A stretch of DNA of 45,018 bases, taken from contig URGK01000009.1 of NCBI GenBank assembly GCA_900547295.1, positions 1 through 45,018 of the forward strand. The letters are read 5' to 3'. Of the stretch, positions 21,899-31,926 are shown piece by piece. Every line of letters begins with the position of its first letter. Position 1 is the stretch's first letter. The notes under the pieces are model-generated. The model saw only the letters and a program-made list of their open reading frames with translations. It searched no databases and was not told the DNA's origin. Source of the DNA: an uncultured Eubacteriales bacterium. GTDB taxonomy: Bacteria > Bacillota > Clostridia > Peptostreptococcales > Anaerovoracaceae. The position numbers and the translations under genes are program-made.

Positions 21899-23323
21899 AT
21901 GGGAGGATATTTTGGTGCAGTGTCGGGACGCGATGTTGTATTAGATGTGTTTTATGGTACGGACTACCATTCACATCTTGGTACAGCCAGAGGCGGAATG
22001 GCTGCATACGATGAGGAATACGGTTTCCAGAGGGAAATTCACAATATAGAGAATTCACCTTTCAGAACAAAATTTGAGGGTGTATGCGACACCATGAGAG
22101 GCAGGTCCTGCATCGGCTGCATAAGCGACGGCGACCCGCAGCCCATACTGATACGCTCAAATCTGGGGACCTATGCGATAGTTACGGTAGGAGCCGTAAG
22201 AAACTCGCAGGAGCTGATTGATCAGTTTCTGGCTTTCAGCGGAGGACATTTTGAAGCCATGACAGGCGGGAAAATCAACTCCACAGAGCTGGTCGCCTCG
22301 ATGATAAACCAGAAAAGCGATTTTCTTGAGGGAATTAAATTCGCACAGAGCATTATCGAGGGCTCGGCTTCAATTGTAATACTAAAAGAAGACGGCCGCA
22401 TTATAGCGGCAAGAGATAAAATGGGCAGAACCCCGCTGCTTATAGGAAAAGACGCTGACGGACACTGTGTGTCATTTGAGTCCTTTGCCTACGAAAAACT
22501 GGGGTATGAAACAGTTAAAGAGCTCGGACCGGGAGAGATTGCGGAGATATCCAAAGACAGCATAGATATTCTGCAAAAGCCCGGCAGAGATATGAAAATA
22601 TGCGCGTTTCTCTGGACCTACTACGGATACCCCAACTCAACCTATGAGGGAGTAAATGTAGAGGTGATGAGAAACCGAAACGGCAGACTACTTGCTCAAT
22701 ATGATGATATAAACGGCAAGAGCTTTGATCTGGACTACGTCGGAGGTGTGCCTGATTCAGGAGTTCCTCACGCAATAGGATATGCCAACGAGTGTGACAT
22801 TGATTATGCAAGACCTTTTATAAAATACACACCGACGTGGCCCAGAAGCTTTATGCCAACCAATCAGTCGGAGAGAAGTCATGTTGCCAAAATGAAGCTG
22901 GTTCCTGTCACAGAGCTTATCAGGGACAAAAAGCTGCTGTTTGTAGACGACAGCATAGTAAGGGGTACCCAGCTCAAGGGAACAGTTGATTTTCTTTACG
23001 AAAACGGAGCAAAGGAAGTACATATGCGTTCAGCGTGTCCCCCTATAATGTACGGGTGCAAATACCTTAACTTCTCAAGACAGAACTCCGACATGGAGCT
23101 TATAGCCAGAAGAATTGTTATGGAGCTTGAGGGAGAGGAGGGCGCAGAGCACCTTGAAGAATACAGCGACGGCACCACAGAAAGAGGACGCGCGCTGAGA
23201 AATGCGCTTTGCGAAAAGCTGCATTTTGACTCGCTGGAGTATCAGAGCATAGATAACATCATAAAAGCAATCGGGTTGGATCCGTGCAGAGTCTGCACCT
23301 ATTGCTGGAATGGAAAGGAATAA
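21899..23323 (+). CDS. purF: PurF-type amidophosphoribosyltransferase lacking the glutaminase Cys
   Basis: A 474-aa protein with the PurF layout: N-terminal Ntn-type glutaminase-like domain and C-terminal phosphoribosyltransferase domain with LLFVDDSIVRGTQLKG, the PRPP-binding loop. The C-terminus has CRVCTYCWNG, like PurF. The start is MGGYFGAVSG where catalytic PurF has MCGIFG, so the nucleophilic Cys is Gly2. The start codon is firmly placed by AGGGAGGAA. I recall similar MGGxFG proteins in Bacteroidetes and Clostridia. It may use free ammonia or another partner's glutaminase. No second PurF is in the window. Confidence 0.9.
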   Translation: MGGYFGAVSGRDVVLDVFYGTDYHSHLGTARGGMAAYDEEYGFQREIHNIENSPFRTKFEGVCDTMRGRSCIGCISDGDPQPILIRSNLGTYAIVTVGAVRNSQELIDQFLAFSGGHFEAMTGGKINSTELVASMINQKSDFLEGIKFAQSIIEGSASIVILKEDGRIIAARDKMGRTPLLIGKDADGHCVSFESFAYEKLGYETVKELGPGEIAEISKDSIDILQKPGRDMKICAFLWTYYGYPNSTYEGVNVEVMRNRNGRLLAQYDDINGKSFDLDYVGGVPDSGVPHAIGYANECDIDYARPFIKYTPTWPRSFMPTNQSERSHVAKMKLVPVTELIRDKKLLFVDDSIVRGTQLKGTVDFLYENGAKEVHMRSACPPIMYGCKYLNFSRQNSDMELIARRIVMELEGEEGAEHLEEYSDGTTERGRALRNALCEKLHFDSLEYQSIDNIIKAIGLDPCRVCTYCWNGKE

Positions 23324-23329
23324 ATAAAA

Positions 23330-24370
23330 ATGAAGAACTCAAAAGCAGATGCGTATGCGGCTGCAGGTGTTGATATAACTGCGGGCTATGAGGCTGTCAG
23401 GCTTATGAAAGAGCATGTTGCAAGAACCGTAACAGACGGAGTGATATCAGAGGTGGGAGGCTTCGGCGGTCTTTTCAGACCGGAGCTTTACGGCATCAAA
23501 GACCCTGTGCTGGTAAGCGGCACAGACGGAGTAGGTACAAAGCTTAAGCTGGCTTTCCTTGCAGACAGACACGACACAGTGGGAATAGACTGCGTTGCAA
23601 TGTGCGTCAACGACATAGTATGCTGCGGCGCTGCGCCTATGTTTTTTCTTGACTACATAGCCTGCGGCAAAAACGTGCCTGAAAAAATAGCTCAGCTTGT
23701 CAAAGGCGTGGCAGAGGGCTGCGTGCAGGCGGGATGCGCGCTGATTGGCGGTGAAACAGCAGAGATGCCGGGTTTTTACCCCGAAGACGAATATGACCTT
23801 GCAGGCTTTGCGGTAGGACTTGCAGACGGCAGCAGGCTGCCGGACAAAAACAGCATTAAACCCGGAGATACTGTGATAGCTCTTGCTTCAAGCGGCGTTC
23901 ATTCCAACGGATTTTCACTTGTAAGAAAGGTGCTGGAGGTCGAAACAGCAGACCTTAATGCGCCTGTGGCGGAGCTTTCAGGTAAATCTTTAGGAGAGGT
24001 CCTGCTTACACCTACAAAAATATATGTAAAACCGATGCTTGCGCTTTTTAAAGAGGTAAACGTCAAGGCGGTATCTCACATTACAGGCGGCGGCTTCTTT
24101 GAAAACATTCCGAGAAGTCTTCCCGAGGGCATAGGCGTCAAAATCAGAACAGAAGATGTAAGAGTTCTTCCTGTATTTGAATATATAGCTGCAAGGGGCG
24201 GTATTTCACAGAGAGAAATGTTCAACACTTTCAATATGGGAGTGGGAATGACTGTCATAGTTTCACCTGAGGAAGCAGGCAGAGCCCTTGAGATTTTAAG
24301 GGCAAACGGAGAAGAGGCATATATTCTCGGAGAAACTGTCAGCTCAGACGAGGGGATTATATTATGGTAA
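23330..24370 (+). CDS. purM: AIR synthetase (PurM)
   Basis: A 346-aa enzyme that closes the imidazole ring of FGAM to AIR using ATP. Family stretches: AGVDITAGYEAV at the start, VSGTDGVGTKLKLAF, MCVNDIVCCGAAPMFFLDY, and IGGETAEMPGFY. Normal length. It starts 6 bases after purF and overlaps purN by 7 bases. Confidence 0.97.
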   Translation: MKNSKADAYAAAGVDITAGYEAVRLMKEHVARTVTDGVISEVGGFGGLFRPELYGIKDPVLVSGTDGVGTKLKLAFLADRHDTVGIDCVAMCVNDIVCCGAAPMFFLDYIACGKNVPEKIAQLVKGVAEGCVQAGCALIGGETAEMPGFYPEDEYDLAGFAVGLADGSRLPDKNSIKPGDTVIALASSGVHSNGFSLVRKVLEVETADLNAPVAELSGKSLGEVLLTPTKIYVKPMLALFKEVNVKAVSHITGGGFFENIPRSLPEGIGVKIRTEDVRVLPVFEYIAARGGISQREMFNTFNMGVGMTVIVSPEEAGRALEILRANGEEAYILGETVSSDEGIILW

Positions 24371-24990
24371 AAACAAAGATAGCCGTATTCATATCGGGAG
24401 GCGGCACAAACCTGCAGGCACTTATAGATGCGCAGCGCGACGGTATACTCCGAAACGGCCGCATTACGCTGGTAATATCCTCAAACTCCATTGCATACGG
24501 CTTAAAAAGAGCCAAGGAGGCCGGCATAGACGCAGTTGCGGTAACCCGCAGAGAATGCGGCTCGCAGGAAGCCTTTGAAGCTGAAATTCTGGAGAAGCTG
24601 GAGGAATACGGCATAGAACTTATAGTCCTTGCAGGCTTTTTAAACATACTGTCAGAGGATTTTGTAAAGCGCTATTCAGACAGGATAATCAATATTCACC
24701 CGTCACTCATACCATCTTTTTGCGGCAAAGGCTATTACGGTATCAGAGTTCACGAGGCAGCTCTTGACTATGGCGTTAAAGTTACAGGAGCGACAGTCCA
24801 TTTTGTAAACGAGATACCAGACGGCGGCAGGATAATCAGGCAAAAGGCAGTAAACGTCAAAAAAGACGATACGCCTAAAACTCTGCAGAAGCGTGTAATG
24901 ACTCAGGCGGAGTGGGTGATACTTCCGGAGGCCGCGGAGGAGGTCTCAAAAGCAATTGCAGAAAGGAAAGAAAGCAATGGATACATATAA
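24364..24990 (+). CDS. purN: Glycinamide ribonucleotide formyltransferase (PurN)
   Basis: A 208-aa folate-dependent enzyme. The catalytic trio is visible: Asn110 and His112 in INIHPS, and Asp153 in NEIPDGG. The loop SFCGKGYYG is the form seen in many Bacillota. It moves the formyl group of 10-formyl-THF to GAR, one of the two steps whose folate need the ZTP switch reports on. Overlaps both neighbours (purM by 7 bases, purO by 14). Confidence 0.96.
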   Translation: MVKTKIAVFISGGGTNLQALIDAQRDGILRNGRITLVISSNSIAYGLKRAKEAGIDAVAVTRRECGSQEAFEAEILEKLEEYGIELIVLAGFLNILSEDFVKRYSDRIINIHPSLIPSFCGKGYYGIRVHEAALDYGVKVTGATVHFVNEIPDGGRIIRQKAVNVKKDDTPKTLQKRVMTQAEWVILPEAAEEVSKAIAERKESNGYI

Positions 24991-25714
24991 GGATATAGGC
25001 AAGCTGCTGTCCTCAAACGAATATCCCGGAAGAGGCATCATACTCGGGACAAGCCCCGACGGAACCAAAGCGGTTGCAGCATATTTCATAATGGGCAGAA
25101 GCGAAAACAGCAGAAACCGTATATTTGAAAAAAGAAATGATGAAATATATACAAAGGCTTTTGATGAAAGCAAAATGGAGGATCCCTCCCTCATAATATA
25201 TGCGGCGGTAAGAAAATCGGGAAACAATCTGATTGTTACAAACGGCGACCAGACGGATACGATATATGACTTTCTTGAGAGCGGGAAAAGCTTTGAAGAG
25301 GCTCTTGAAACAAGAGAATTTGAGCCTGATGCTCCTAACTTCACATCAAGAATAAGCGGCGTGGCGGTGCTTGATAAAGACAGTTACAGATATAAGCTGA
25401 GCATACTAAAGGCGCTTGACAAAGACGGAAGCTCCTGCGGCAGATTTGTCTACGGCTATGAAAAAGCTGCAGGCATCGGCCATTTCATACATACCTACAG
25501 AGAAAACGGCAGTCCCCTGCCTGCCTTTGAGGGAGAGCCTGTGGCAATAGCAACAGGTGACAGTGCCAGAGAATTTGCGGAATATATATGGGGCAGTCTG
25601 AATAATGAGAATAAGATATCGCTGTATGTAAGATATACGGATATTGAAACAGGAGAGTATACTGAAACCCTCATAAACAAAAACGGACAGGAGGCAGCAA
25701 GTGAAAGAATTTGA
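24977..25714 (+). CDS. purO: IMP cyclohydrolase, archaeal PurO type
   Basis: A 245-aa protein with the PurO-like opening YPGRGIILGTSPDGTKAVAAYF followed by a GRSENSRNR motif, matching the IMP_cyclohyd family known from archaea and scattered clostridia. It closes FAICAR to IMP, the last step of the pathway. It replaces the N-terminal cyclohydrolase domain of standard PurH, which the next gene lacks. Start ATG 24977 behind GAAAGGAAAG. It overlaps purN and the next gene by 14 bases each, tight coupling that supports the assignment. Confidence 0.85.
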   Translation: MDTYKDIGKLLSSNEYPGRGIILGTSPDGTKAVAAYFIMGRSENSRNRIFEKRNDEIYTKAFDESKMEDPSLIIYAAVRKSGNNLIVTNGDQTDTIYDFLESGKSFEEALETREFEPDAPNFTSRISGVAVLDKDSYRYKLSILKALDKDGSSCGRFVYGYEKAAGIGHFIHTYRENGSPLPAFEGEPVAIATGDSAREFAEYIWGSLNNENKISLYVRYTDIETGEYTETLINKNGQEAASERI

Positions 25715-26885
25715 ACTTAAATACGGATGCAATCCCAATCAGAAGCCGGCGAAGATATATATGGAAAGCGGCGCAGAGCTTCCAATTGAAATCTTAAACG
25801 GCAGACCCGGATATATCAACTTTCTCGATGCGTTTAACGCATGGCAGCTTGTAGCTGAGCTCAAAGAAGCCACAGGAATGGCTGCTGCGGCATCGTTTAA
25901 GCATGTAAGTCCGACTTCGGCGGCCCTCGGCAGAGCGCTTCCCGAAAGACTAAAGAAAGCCTGTTTTGTAGATGACATAGAGGGGCTTGACGACTCGCCT
26001 CTTGCCTGCGCCTATGCCAGAGCAAGAGGGACAGACAGGCTCTGCTCCTTTGGGGACTTCATAGCCCTTTCGGATATCTGCGATGAAACCACCGCAAATA
26101 TAATTAAGAGAGAGGTATCAGACGGAGTAATAGCGCCGGGATATACTGACAAGGCTCTTGAGCTTTTAAAGTCAAAGAGAAAGGGCAACTACAATATCAT
26201 AAAAATAGATCCTGAATACAGGCCTGCGGAAGCTGAAAAAAAGCAGGTGTTCGGAATTACCTTTGAACAGAAACGAAACGATGTCAGAATAGATGACAGC
26301 GCTCTTGAGAATATAGTTACGGAGAGTAAGGAACTGGGAGATGAAGCAAGACTAAATCTCATAACAGCTCTCATAACACTCAAATACACCCAGTCAAATT
26401 CGGTGTGCTTTGCATATGACGGACAGGCCATAGGCGTCGGAGCGGGGCAGCAATCGAGAATTCACTGCACCCGCCTTGCAGGCGACAAGGCTGACACGTG
26501 GTTTTTAAGACAGAGCGACAGAGTGCTGGAGCTGCCGTTCAGAGCAGAGCTTGGCAGAGCAGAGAGAGATAATGTAATCGACGGATACATCAATAAATAT
26601 GAAGAAGATGTATGCGCCGAAGGCATATGGCAAAAATACTTTACCAAAAGGCCGGAGCCTTTTACAGAGCAGCAGCAGAGAGCCTTCCTCGATACGATTA
26701 AAGGCGCAGCTCTTGCTTCGGATGCTTTTTTCCCGTTTGCAGACAGCATTGAGAGAGCCGCAAAGAGCGGTGTTTCCTGTATTGCAGAGCCGGGCGGCTC
26801 AATCAGAGATGATCAGGTTATACAGTGTGCAGACAGATACGATATGACAATGATATTTAACGGAATAAGACTGTTCCATCATTAA
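25701..26885 (+). CDS. purH: Stand-alone AICAR formyltransferase (PurH C-terminal-type)
   Basis: A 394-aa protein equal to the formyltransferase half of PurH. The catalytic KHVSPTSAA (Lys67, His68) and VGAGQQSRIHCTRLAGDKA are kept. It has no MGS-like cyclohydrolase domain, which is supplied by the adjacent PurO-type gene. It uses 10-formyl-THF to make FAICAR. The start is a GTG with AGGAGGCAGCAA upstream, overlapping purO by 14 bases. Confidence 0.92.
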   Translation: MKEFELKYGCNPNQKPAKIYMESGAELPIEILNGRPGYINFLDAFNAWQLVAELKEATGMAAAASFKHVSPTSAALGRALPERLKKACFVDDIEGLDDSPLACAYARARGTDRLCSFGDFIALSDICDETTANIIKREVSDGVIAPGYTDKALELLKSKRKGNYNIIKIDPEYRPAEAEKKQVFGITFEQKRNDVRIDDSALENIVTESKELGDEARLNLITALITLKYTQSNSVCFAYDGQAIGVGAGQQSRIHCTRLAGDKADTWFLRQSDRVLELPFRAELGRAERDNVIDGYINKYEEDVCAEGIWQKYFTKRPEPFTEQQQRAFLDTIKGAALASDAFFPFADSIERAAKSGVSCIAEPGGSIRDDQVIQCADRYDMTMIFNGIRLFHH

Positions 26886-26897
26886 CAGGTGATAAAA

Positions 26898-28169
26898 ATG
26901 AAAATACTCGTAGTTGGCGGCGGCGGTCGTGAACACGCAATAATTAAAAAACTTAAAGAAAACAGAGAAATCGACACTATATATGCGCTGCCCGGAAACG
27001 GCGGCATTGCAAAAGATGCGAAGTGCATAGACATAGGCGCAAAGGACATAGAAAAAATCACAGAATTTGCTGAGGAGAATGATATAGGGTTTGCAGTGGT
27101 TGCGCCTGATGATCCGCTGGCCCTCGGTGCGGTTGATGCGCTTGAGGCCATAGGAATTAAATGCTTTGGGCCAAACAAAGCTGCAGCGGTTATAGAGAGC
27201 AGCAAGGTGTTCTCAAAGAATCTTATGAAAAAATACGGAATACCTACGGCAGAGTACGAGGTGTTTGATGATATGGACAAGGCTCTTGCCTATCTTGAGA
27301 CTGCGGCTGTTCCTGCAGTAATCAAGGCTGACGGACTTGCGCTGGGCAAAGGAGTTGTAATTGCAGAAACAAGAGATGATGCAAAAGCAGCTGTAAGATC
27401 AATGATGGAGGAGCGTGTTTTCGGCGAGAGCGGAAGCCGTATAGTCATAGAGGAATTTCTTACAGGTCCTGAGGTTTCCGTACTGTCATTTACCGATGGC
27501 AAAACCATAGTGCCTATGATCTCCTCACAGGACCACAAAAGAGCTCTTGACGGCGACAGAGGACTGAATACGGGAGGTATGGGCTGCGTTGCACCTAACC
27601 CGTACTATACAGAGGAAATCGCACAGCGCTGTATGAATGAGATTTTTATTCCTACAATAAAAGCGATGAACAAAGAAGGCAGGACATTCAAAGGCTGTCT
27701 GTATTTCGGACTTATGCTTACAGCAGGAGGACCTAAGGTCATAGAATACAACTGCAGGTTCGGAGATCCCGAAACTCAGGTTGTACTGCCGCTGCTTGAA
27801 AGCAATCTGCTTGATATTATGCAGGCTGTGGCAGATGAAAGGCTGGCAGATACAAAGGTTGTTTTCAGTAAGAACAGCGCCTGCTGCGTTGTAATGGCAT
27901 CGGCAGGATATCCTGCGGCCTACGAAAAGGGATTTGAAATAACGGCGGATAAGCTGCCTGATAATGCAGATATATTCATAGCCGGAGCAAAGCTTGAAAA
28001 CGGCAGACTTCTGACATCGGGCGGCAGAGTGCTGGGCGTTACCGCGGTATCGGAAAATCTTGCAAAGGCAATTGACGATGCATATGAGGCAGTTAAGAAA
28101 GTAAGCTTTAAAAACGCCTATTACCGAAAAGATATAGGAAGCAGAGCTCTTGAGGCAGAAAGGAAATAG
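26898..28169 (+). CDS. purD: GAR synthetase (PurD)
   Basis: A 423-aa ATP-grasp ligase joining phosphoribosylamine and glycine. It opens MKILVVGGGGREHAI, with APDDPLALG, KADGLALGKGV and RFGDPETQVVLP further on, all PurD signatures. I chose ATG 26898 behind AGGTGATAAAA; a GTG three codons upstream overlaps the ribosome site. It lies 12 bases after the AICAR formyltransferase gene. Confidence 0.97.
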   Translation: MKILVVGGGGREHAIIKKLKENREIDTIYALPGNGGIAKDAKCIDIGAKDIEKITEFAEENDIGFAVVAPDDPLALGAVDALEAIGIKCFGPNKAAAVIESSKVFSKNLMKKYGIPTAEYEVFDDMDKALAYLETAAVPAVIKADGLALGKGVVIAETRDDAKAAVRSMMEERVFGESGSRIVIEEFLTGPEVSVLSFTDGKTIVPMISSQDHKRALDGDRGLNTGGMGCVAPNPYYTEEIAQRCMNEIFIPTIKAMNKEGRTFKGCLYFGLMLTAGGPKVIEYNCRFGDPETQVVLPLLESNLLDIMQAVADERLADTKVVFSKNSACCVVMASAGYPAAYEKGFEITADKLPDNADIFIAGAKLENGRLLTSGGRVLGVTAVSENLAKAIDDAYEAVKKVSFKNAYYRKDIGSRALEAERK

Positions 28170-28171
28170 CG

Positions 28172-31100
28172 ATGGTTTACAGAATTTATGTTGAAAAGAA
28201 AAAGGCTGCGGCAAGCGAGGCCGCAGGGCTGCTTTCGGATATAAGGGCGTTTCTGGGCATCGAAAGCCTTGAGGAGCTTAGAATTCTCAACAGATATGAT
28301 GTTGAGGGCATAGACAGGGAACTGTTTGAATACTGCATAGGAACTGTGTTTTCGGAGCCTCAGCTGGACGACACATATAACGAGCCTGACAGCAGCGGAT
28401 ATTATGTATTTGCAGTAGAGCCGCTTCCGGGACAGTTTGACCAGAGAGCAGATTCGGCAGCCCAGTGCATACAGATAATATCACAACAGGAAAGACCGGC
28501 TGTAGCTTCCGCAAAGGTATATATGCTCAAAGGAGACAGTCTTACAGCAAAGGATATTGAGCAGATCAAAGCCTACGTTATAAATCCTGTTGAAGCAAGG
28601 GAGGCATCTCTTGCTATGCCGGACACACTCAAAACAGAATATGAAATTCCTACAGAGGTTGAAACCGTAAAAGGCTTTAACGCTCTTACGGAGGATGGCC
28701 TCAGACAGTTCATAGCAGACAGAGGTCTTGCCATGGACCTTGACGATATTACCGTATGTCAGGAATATTTCAGAAAAGAGAACAGAGAGCCGACTGTGAC
28801 GGAAATAAAGATGATAGACACATACTGGTCGGATCACTGCAGACATACTACATTTCAGACAACTATAGACAGTGTCACATTTGAAGATGAGCTTATTGAA
28901 AAAACCTACAACGAGTATCTGGAGGCAAGGACAGCAATAGGCAGAAGCAAGCCTGTAAATATGATGGATATTGCGACCATTGCGGCAAAATGCCTCAAAA
29001 CTGCAGGAAAGCTTCCCGGCCTTGACGAGTCGGAGGAGGTTAATGCCTGCACTGTAAAAATTAAAGTCAATATAGACGGAAAAGACGAGGACTGGCTGCT
29101 GCTTTTCAAAAATGAAACCCATAATCACCCTACGGAAATAGAACCTTTTGGCGGGGCTGCAACATGCATCGGAGGCGCAATCCGAGATCCGCTTTCAGGC
29201 AGAGCGTATGTGTATGCGGCAATGAGAGTTACGGGAGCCGCAGACCCGCTCAAGCCTGTCAGTGAAACCCTTGAGGGCAAGCTGCCGCAGAGAAAAATAG
29301 TTACAACAGCGGCAGACGGATATGCTTCCTATGGCAATCAGATTGGCCTTGCCACAGGGCAGGTGGATGAAATATATCACGAGGGTTATGTTGCAAAGCG
29401 TATGGAAATCGGCGCTGTGATGGGAGCGGCGCCTGCCGAAAATGTCAGACGTGAAGTGCCGCAGGCGGGGGATGTGGTAATTCTTCTGGGCGGCAAAACC
29501 GGCAGGGATGGCTGTGGCGGAGCGACAGGCTCGTCAAAATCTCATAATCTGGGTTCACTTGTAAGCTGCGGGGCAGAGGTGCAGAAGGGGAATGCGCCTG
29601 AAGAGAGAAAGCTTCAGAGGCTTTTCAGAAACCCGCAGGCTGCAAAAATGATAAAAAGATGCAATGACTTTGGCGCAGGAGGGGTATCTGTAGCGATAGG
29701 AGAACTTGCAGACGGACTTTTTATAAATCTTGATAAAGTGCCTAAAAAATATGAGGGTCTTGACGGGACAGAGCTTGCCATAAGTGAGTCGCAGGAAAGA
29801 ATGGCAGTTGTTGTGGCAAACGCAGATGCTGCTGAATTTATGGAGCTGGCGGACTCCGAAAACTTAGAGTCAACAGTAGTGGCCGATGTAACAGAGGAGC
29901 CAAGGCTTGTTATGACGTGGAACGGTAAAACAATTGTTGACATTTCAAGAGAATTTCTTGATTCCAACGGAGCCGAAAAGCATATAACCGTAAAAACAGT
30001 AAAAGCGGCAGAGCCTCAGAAAGAAATACCCGACAGCTTCGGCAGGGGTATGAGAGAGCTTGCGGCTGACCTTAATGTGTGCTCCAAAAGAGGACTTTCG
30101 GAGAGGTTTGACTCGACTATAGGTGCGGGAACTGTGCTTATGCCTTTTGGGGGCAAATATCAGAGAACTCCGTCGCAGGCCATGGCATACAAAATTTCAG
30201 TTGAAAAAAAGGATACAAGAACGTGCTCGCTGATGTCGTGGGGCTATAATCCGTATATTTCATCGGCAAGTCCGTATCACGGGGCGTACACCGCGGTTAT
30301 AGAGTCTGTTTCAAAACTCATAGCCTCAGGAGCCGAGTTTAAAGACGTATATCTGACTTTCCAGGAATACTTTGAAAAGCTGGGAAGAGACAGCGAGAAA
30401 TGGGGCAAGCCTCTGTCGGCGCTGCTGGGAGCGTTCAAAGCGCAGATGGGACTTGGCATAGCGGCAATAGGAGGAAAGGACTCCATGAGCGGTACCTTTG
30501 AGGATATAAATGTGCCGCCTACACTGGTGTCCTTTGCGGTTACAACCGAGGATATAGATAATATCATAAGTAATGATTTCAAGGCGGCAGGTCACAGGGT
30601 GCTTCTGATTAAGCCCGATACAGACAGCGATGGTCTTGCAGATCTCAAAAGCCTTAAAAAAGTATTTGCTGAAGTCACAGGACTTATGAGAGAGGGCAGA
30701 GTATATGCCGCATATACGCCGGGATTTGGAGGTATAGCAGAGGCTGTAATGAAGATGTGCTTTGGAAACGGCATCGGCTTTGAGTTTGAGGCAGGGCTTG
30801 CTCTGGAGGAAATCTTCGGATATGCCTACGGCGCGTTTCTGCTTGAGGTTGATGCAGAAACCAAGGTTTCTGCAGGAAATGCAACTGTACTCAATATAGG
30901 TAAGACAACTGATGCAGGCTGCATATCATGCGGCAGTGAGTGTGTAGCGCTTGAGGAACTTGCCGATATTTATGAGGGCAGGCTCGAAACTGTATATACA
31001 TGTAATATTGAAACAGAGAAAACAGATATACCTGCGGCAGAGTACAGGTTTGAAGGAACACGAAAGGCTCCTGCGATTAAGACGGCAGAGCCAAAGGTGC

Positions 31101-31885
31101 TTATTCCTGTATTTCCAGGAACGAACTGCGAATACGATTCGGCAAAGGCGATGGCGGCGGCAGGCGCGGCTCCGGAAATCTTCCTCATAAAAAACAGGAG
31201 TGCAGATGACATTGCAGACTCAGTTAAAGAGTTTGCGCATAAGGTCAGAGAGTCGCAGATGATTTTCATACCGGGAGGTTTTTCCGGCGGAGATGAACCG
31301 GATGGTTCAGGTAAATTCATAACAGCATTTTTCAGAAATGAGGCCGTTAAAGATGCGGTTACTGAGCTTATGGATAAAAGAGACGGTCTTATGTGCGGTA
31401 TCTGTAACGGATTTCAGGCGCTTATCAAGCTGGGACTTGTGCCTTACGGCAGGATAATTGAAACCGATGAAAACTGCCCGACACTTGCACTCAACACAAT
31501 TGGCAGACATCAGTCGAAGATTGTAAGGACAAGGATTGCATCGAATATGTCACCATGGCTTGCAGATACTGAGGTTGGAGAAGTATTCACTATGCCTGTA
31601 TCACATGGAGAAGGCAGATTTACTGCTGATGAAAAACTGATAAAGCAGCTTCTCCAAAACGGTCAGATTGCGACTCAGTATGTTGATTTTGACGGAAACC
31701 CGACCAACGATGTACAGTTTAATCCAAACGGATCATTCTATGCTGTTGAGGGCATCACTTCACCTGACGGCAGAATATTCGGCAAGATGGGACATACGGA
31801 ACGCGCAGGCTACGGCCTTTACAAGAATGTGCCGGGAAAATATGAGCTTGATATGTTCAGATCGGCGGTTAAATATTTCAGATAA
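28172..31885 (+). CDS. purL: FGAM synthase, single-chain PurL
   Basis: A 1237-aa enzyme with all domains in one chain: N-terminal PurS-like region, a double AIRS-type synthetase core (DTYWSDHCRHTTF, then NETHNHPTEIEPFGGAATC), and a C-terminal class I glutaminase with FPGTNCEYD, GGFSGGDEPDGSG, nucleophile Cys1078 in GICNGFQA and the SHGEGRF motif. It makes FGAM from FGAR using glutamine. The single-chain form differs from the PurLQS trio of Bacillus; it is common in clostridia. Here the glutaminase site is complete, unlike in PurF. Last gene of the operon. Confidence 0.97.
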   Translation: MVYRIYVEKKKAAASEAAGLLSDIRAFLGIESLEELRILNRYDVEGIDRELFEYCIGTVFSEPQLDDTYNEPDSSGYYVFAVEPLPGQFDQRADSAAQCIQIISQQERPAVASAKVYMLKGDSLTAKDIEQIKAYVINPVEAREASLAMPDTLKTEYEIPTEVETVKGFNALTEDGLRQFIADRGLAMDLDDITVCQEYFRKENREPTVTEIKMIDTYWSDHCRHTTFQTTIDSVTFEDELIEKTYNEYLEARTAIGRSKPVNMMDIATIAAKCLKTAGKLPGLDESEEVNACTVKIKVNIDGKDEDWLLLFKNETHNHPTEIEPFGGAATCIGGAIRDPLSGRAYVYAAMRVTGAADPLKPVSETLEGKLPQRKIVTTAADGYASYGNQIGLATGQVDEIYHEGYVAKRMEIGAVMGAAPAENVRREVPQAGDVVILLGGKTGRDGCGGATGSSKSHNLGSLVSCGAEVQKGNAPEERKLQRLFRNPQAAKMIKRCNDFGAGGVSVAIGELADGLFINLDKVPKKYEGLDGTELAISESQERMAVVVANADAAEFMELADSENLESTVVADVTEEPRLVMTWNGKTIVDISREFLDSNGAEKHITVKTVKAAEPQKEIPDSFGRGMRELAADLNVCSKRGLSERFDSTIGAGTVLMPFGGKYQRTPSQAMAYKISVEKKDTRTCSLMSWGYNPYISSASPYHGAYTAVIESVSKLIASGAEFKDVYLTFQEYFEKLGRDSEKWGKPLSALLGAFKAQMGLGIAAIGGKDSMSGTFEDINVPPTLVSFAVTTEDIDNIISNDFKAAGHRVLLIKPDTDSDGLADLKSLKKVFAEVTGLMREGRVYAAYTPGFGGIAEAVMKMCFGNGIGFEFEAGLALEEIFGYAYGAFLLEVDAETKVSAGNATVLNIGKTTDAGCISCGSECVALEELADIYEGRLETVYTCNIETEKTDIPAAEYRFEGTRKAPAIKTAEPKVLIPVFPGTNCEYDSAKAMAAAGAAPEIFLIKNRSADDIADSVKEFAHKVRESQMIFIPGGFSGGDEPDGSGKFITAFFRNEAVKDAVTELMDKRDGLMCGICNGFQALIKLGLVPYGRIIETDENCPTLALNTIGRHQSKIVRTRIASNMSPWLADTEVGEVFTMPVSHGEGRFTADEKLIKQLLQNGQIATQYVDFDGNPTNDVQFNPNGSFYAVEGITSPDGRIFGKMGHTERAGYGLYKNVPGKYELDMFRSAVKYFR

Positions 31886-31888
31886 CAC

Positions 31889-31914
31889 AAAAGCGACCTT
31901 GAGGGGTCGCTTTT
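31889..31914. terminator. Bidirectional terminator between purL and rsgI
   Basis: AAAAGCGACC (31889-31898) with GGTCGCTTTT (31905-31914), a 10-bp stem with A and T tails on both sides. It serves the converging purine and sigI-rsgI operons. Confidence 0.88.
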
Positions 31915-31926
31915 AAGTCTCCGGTG

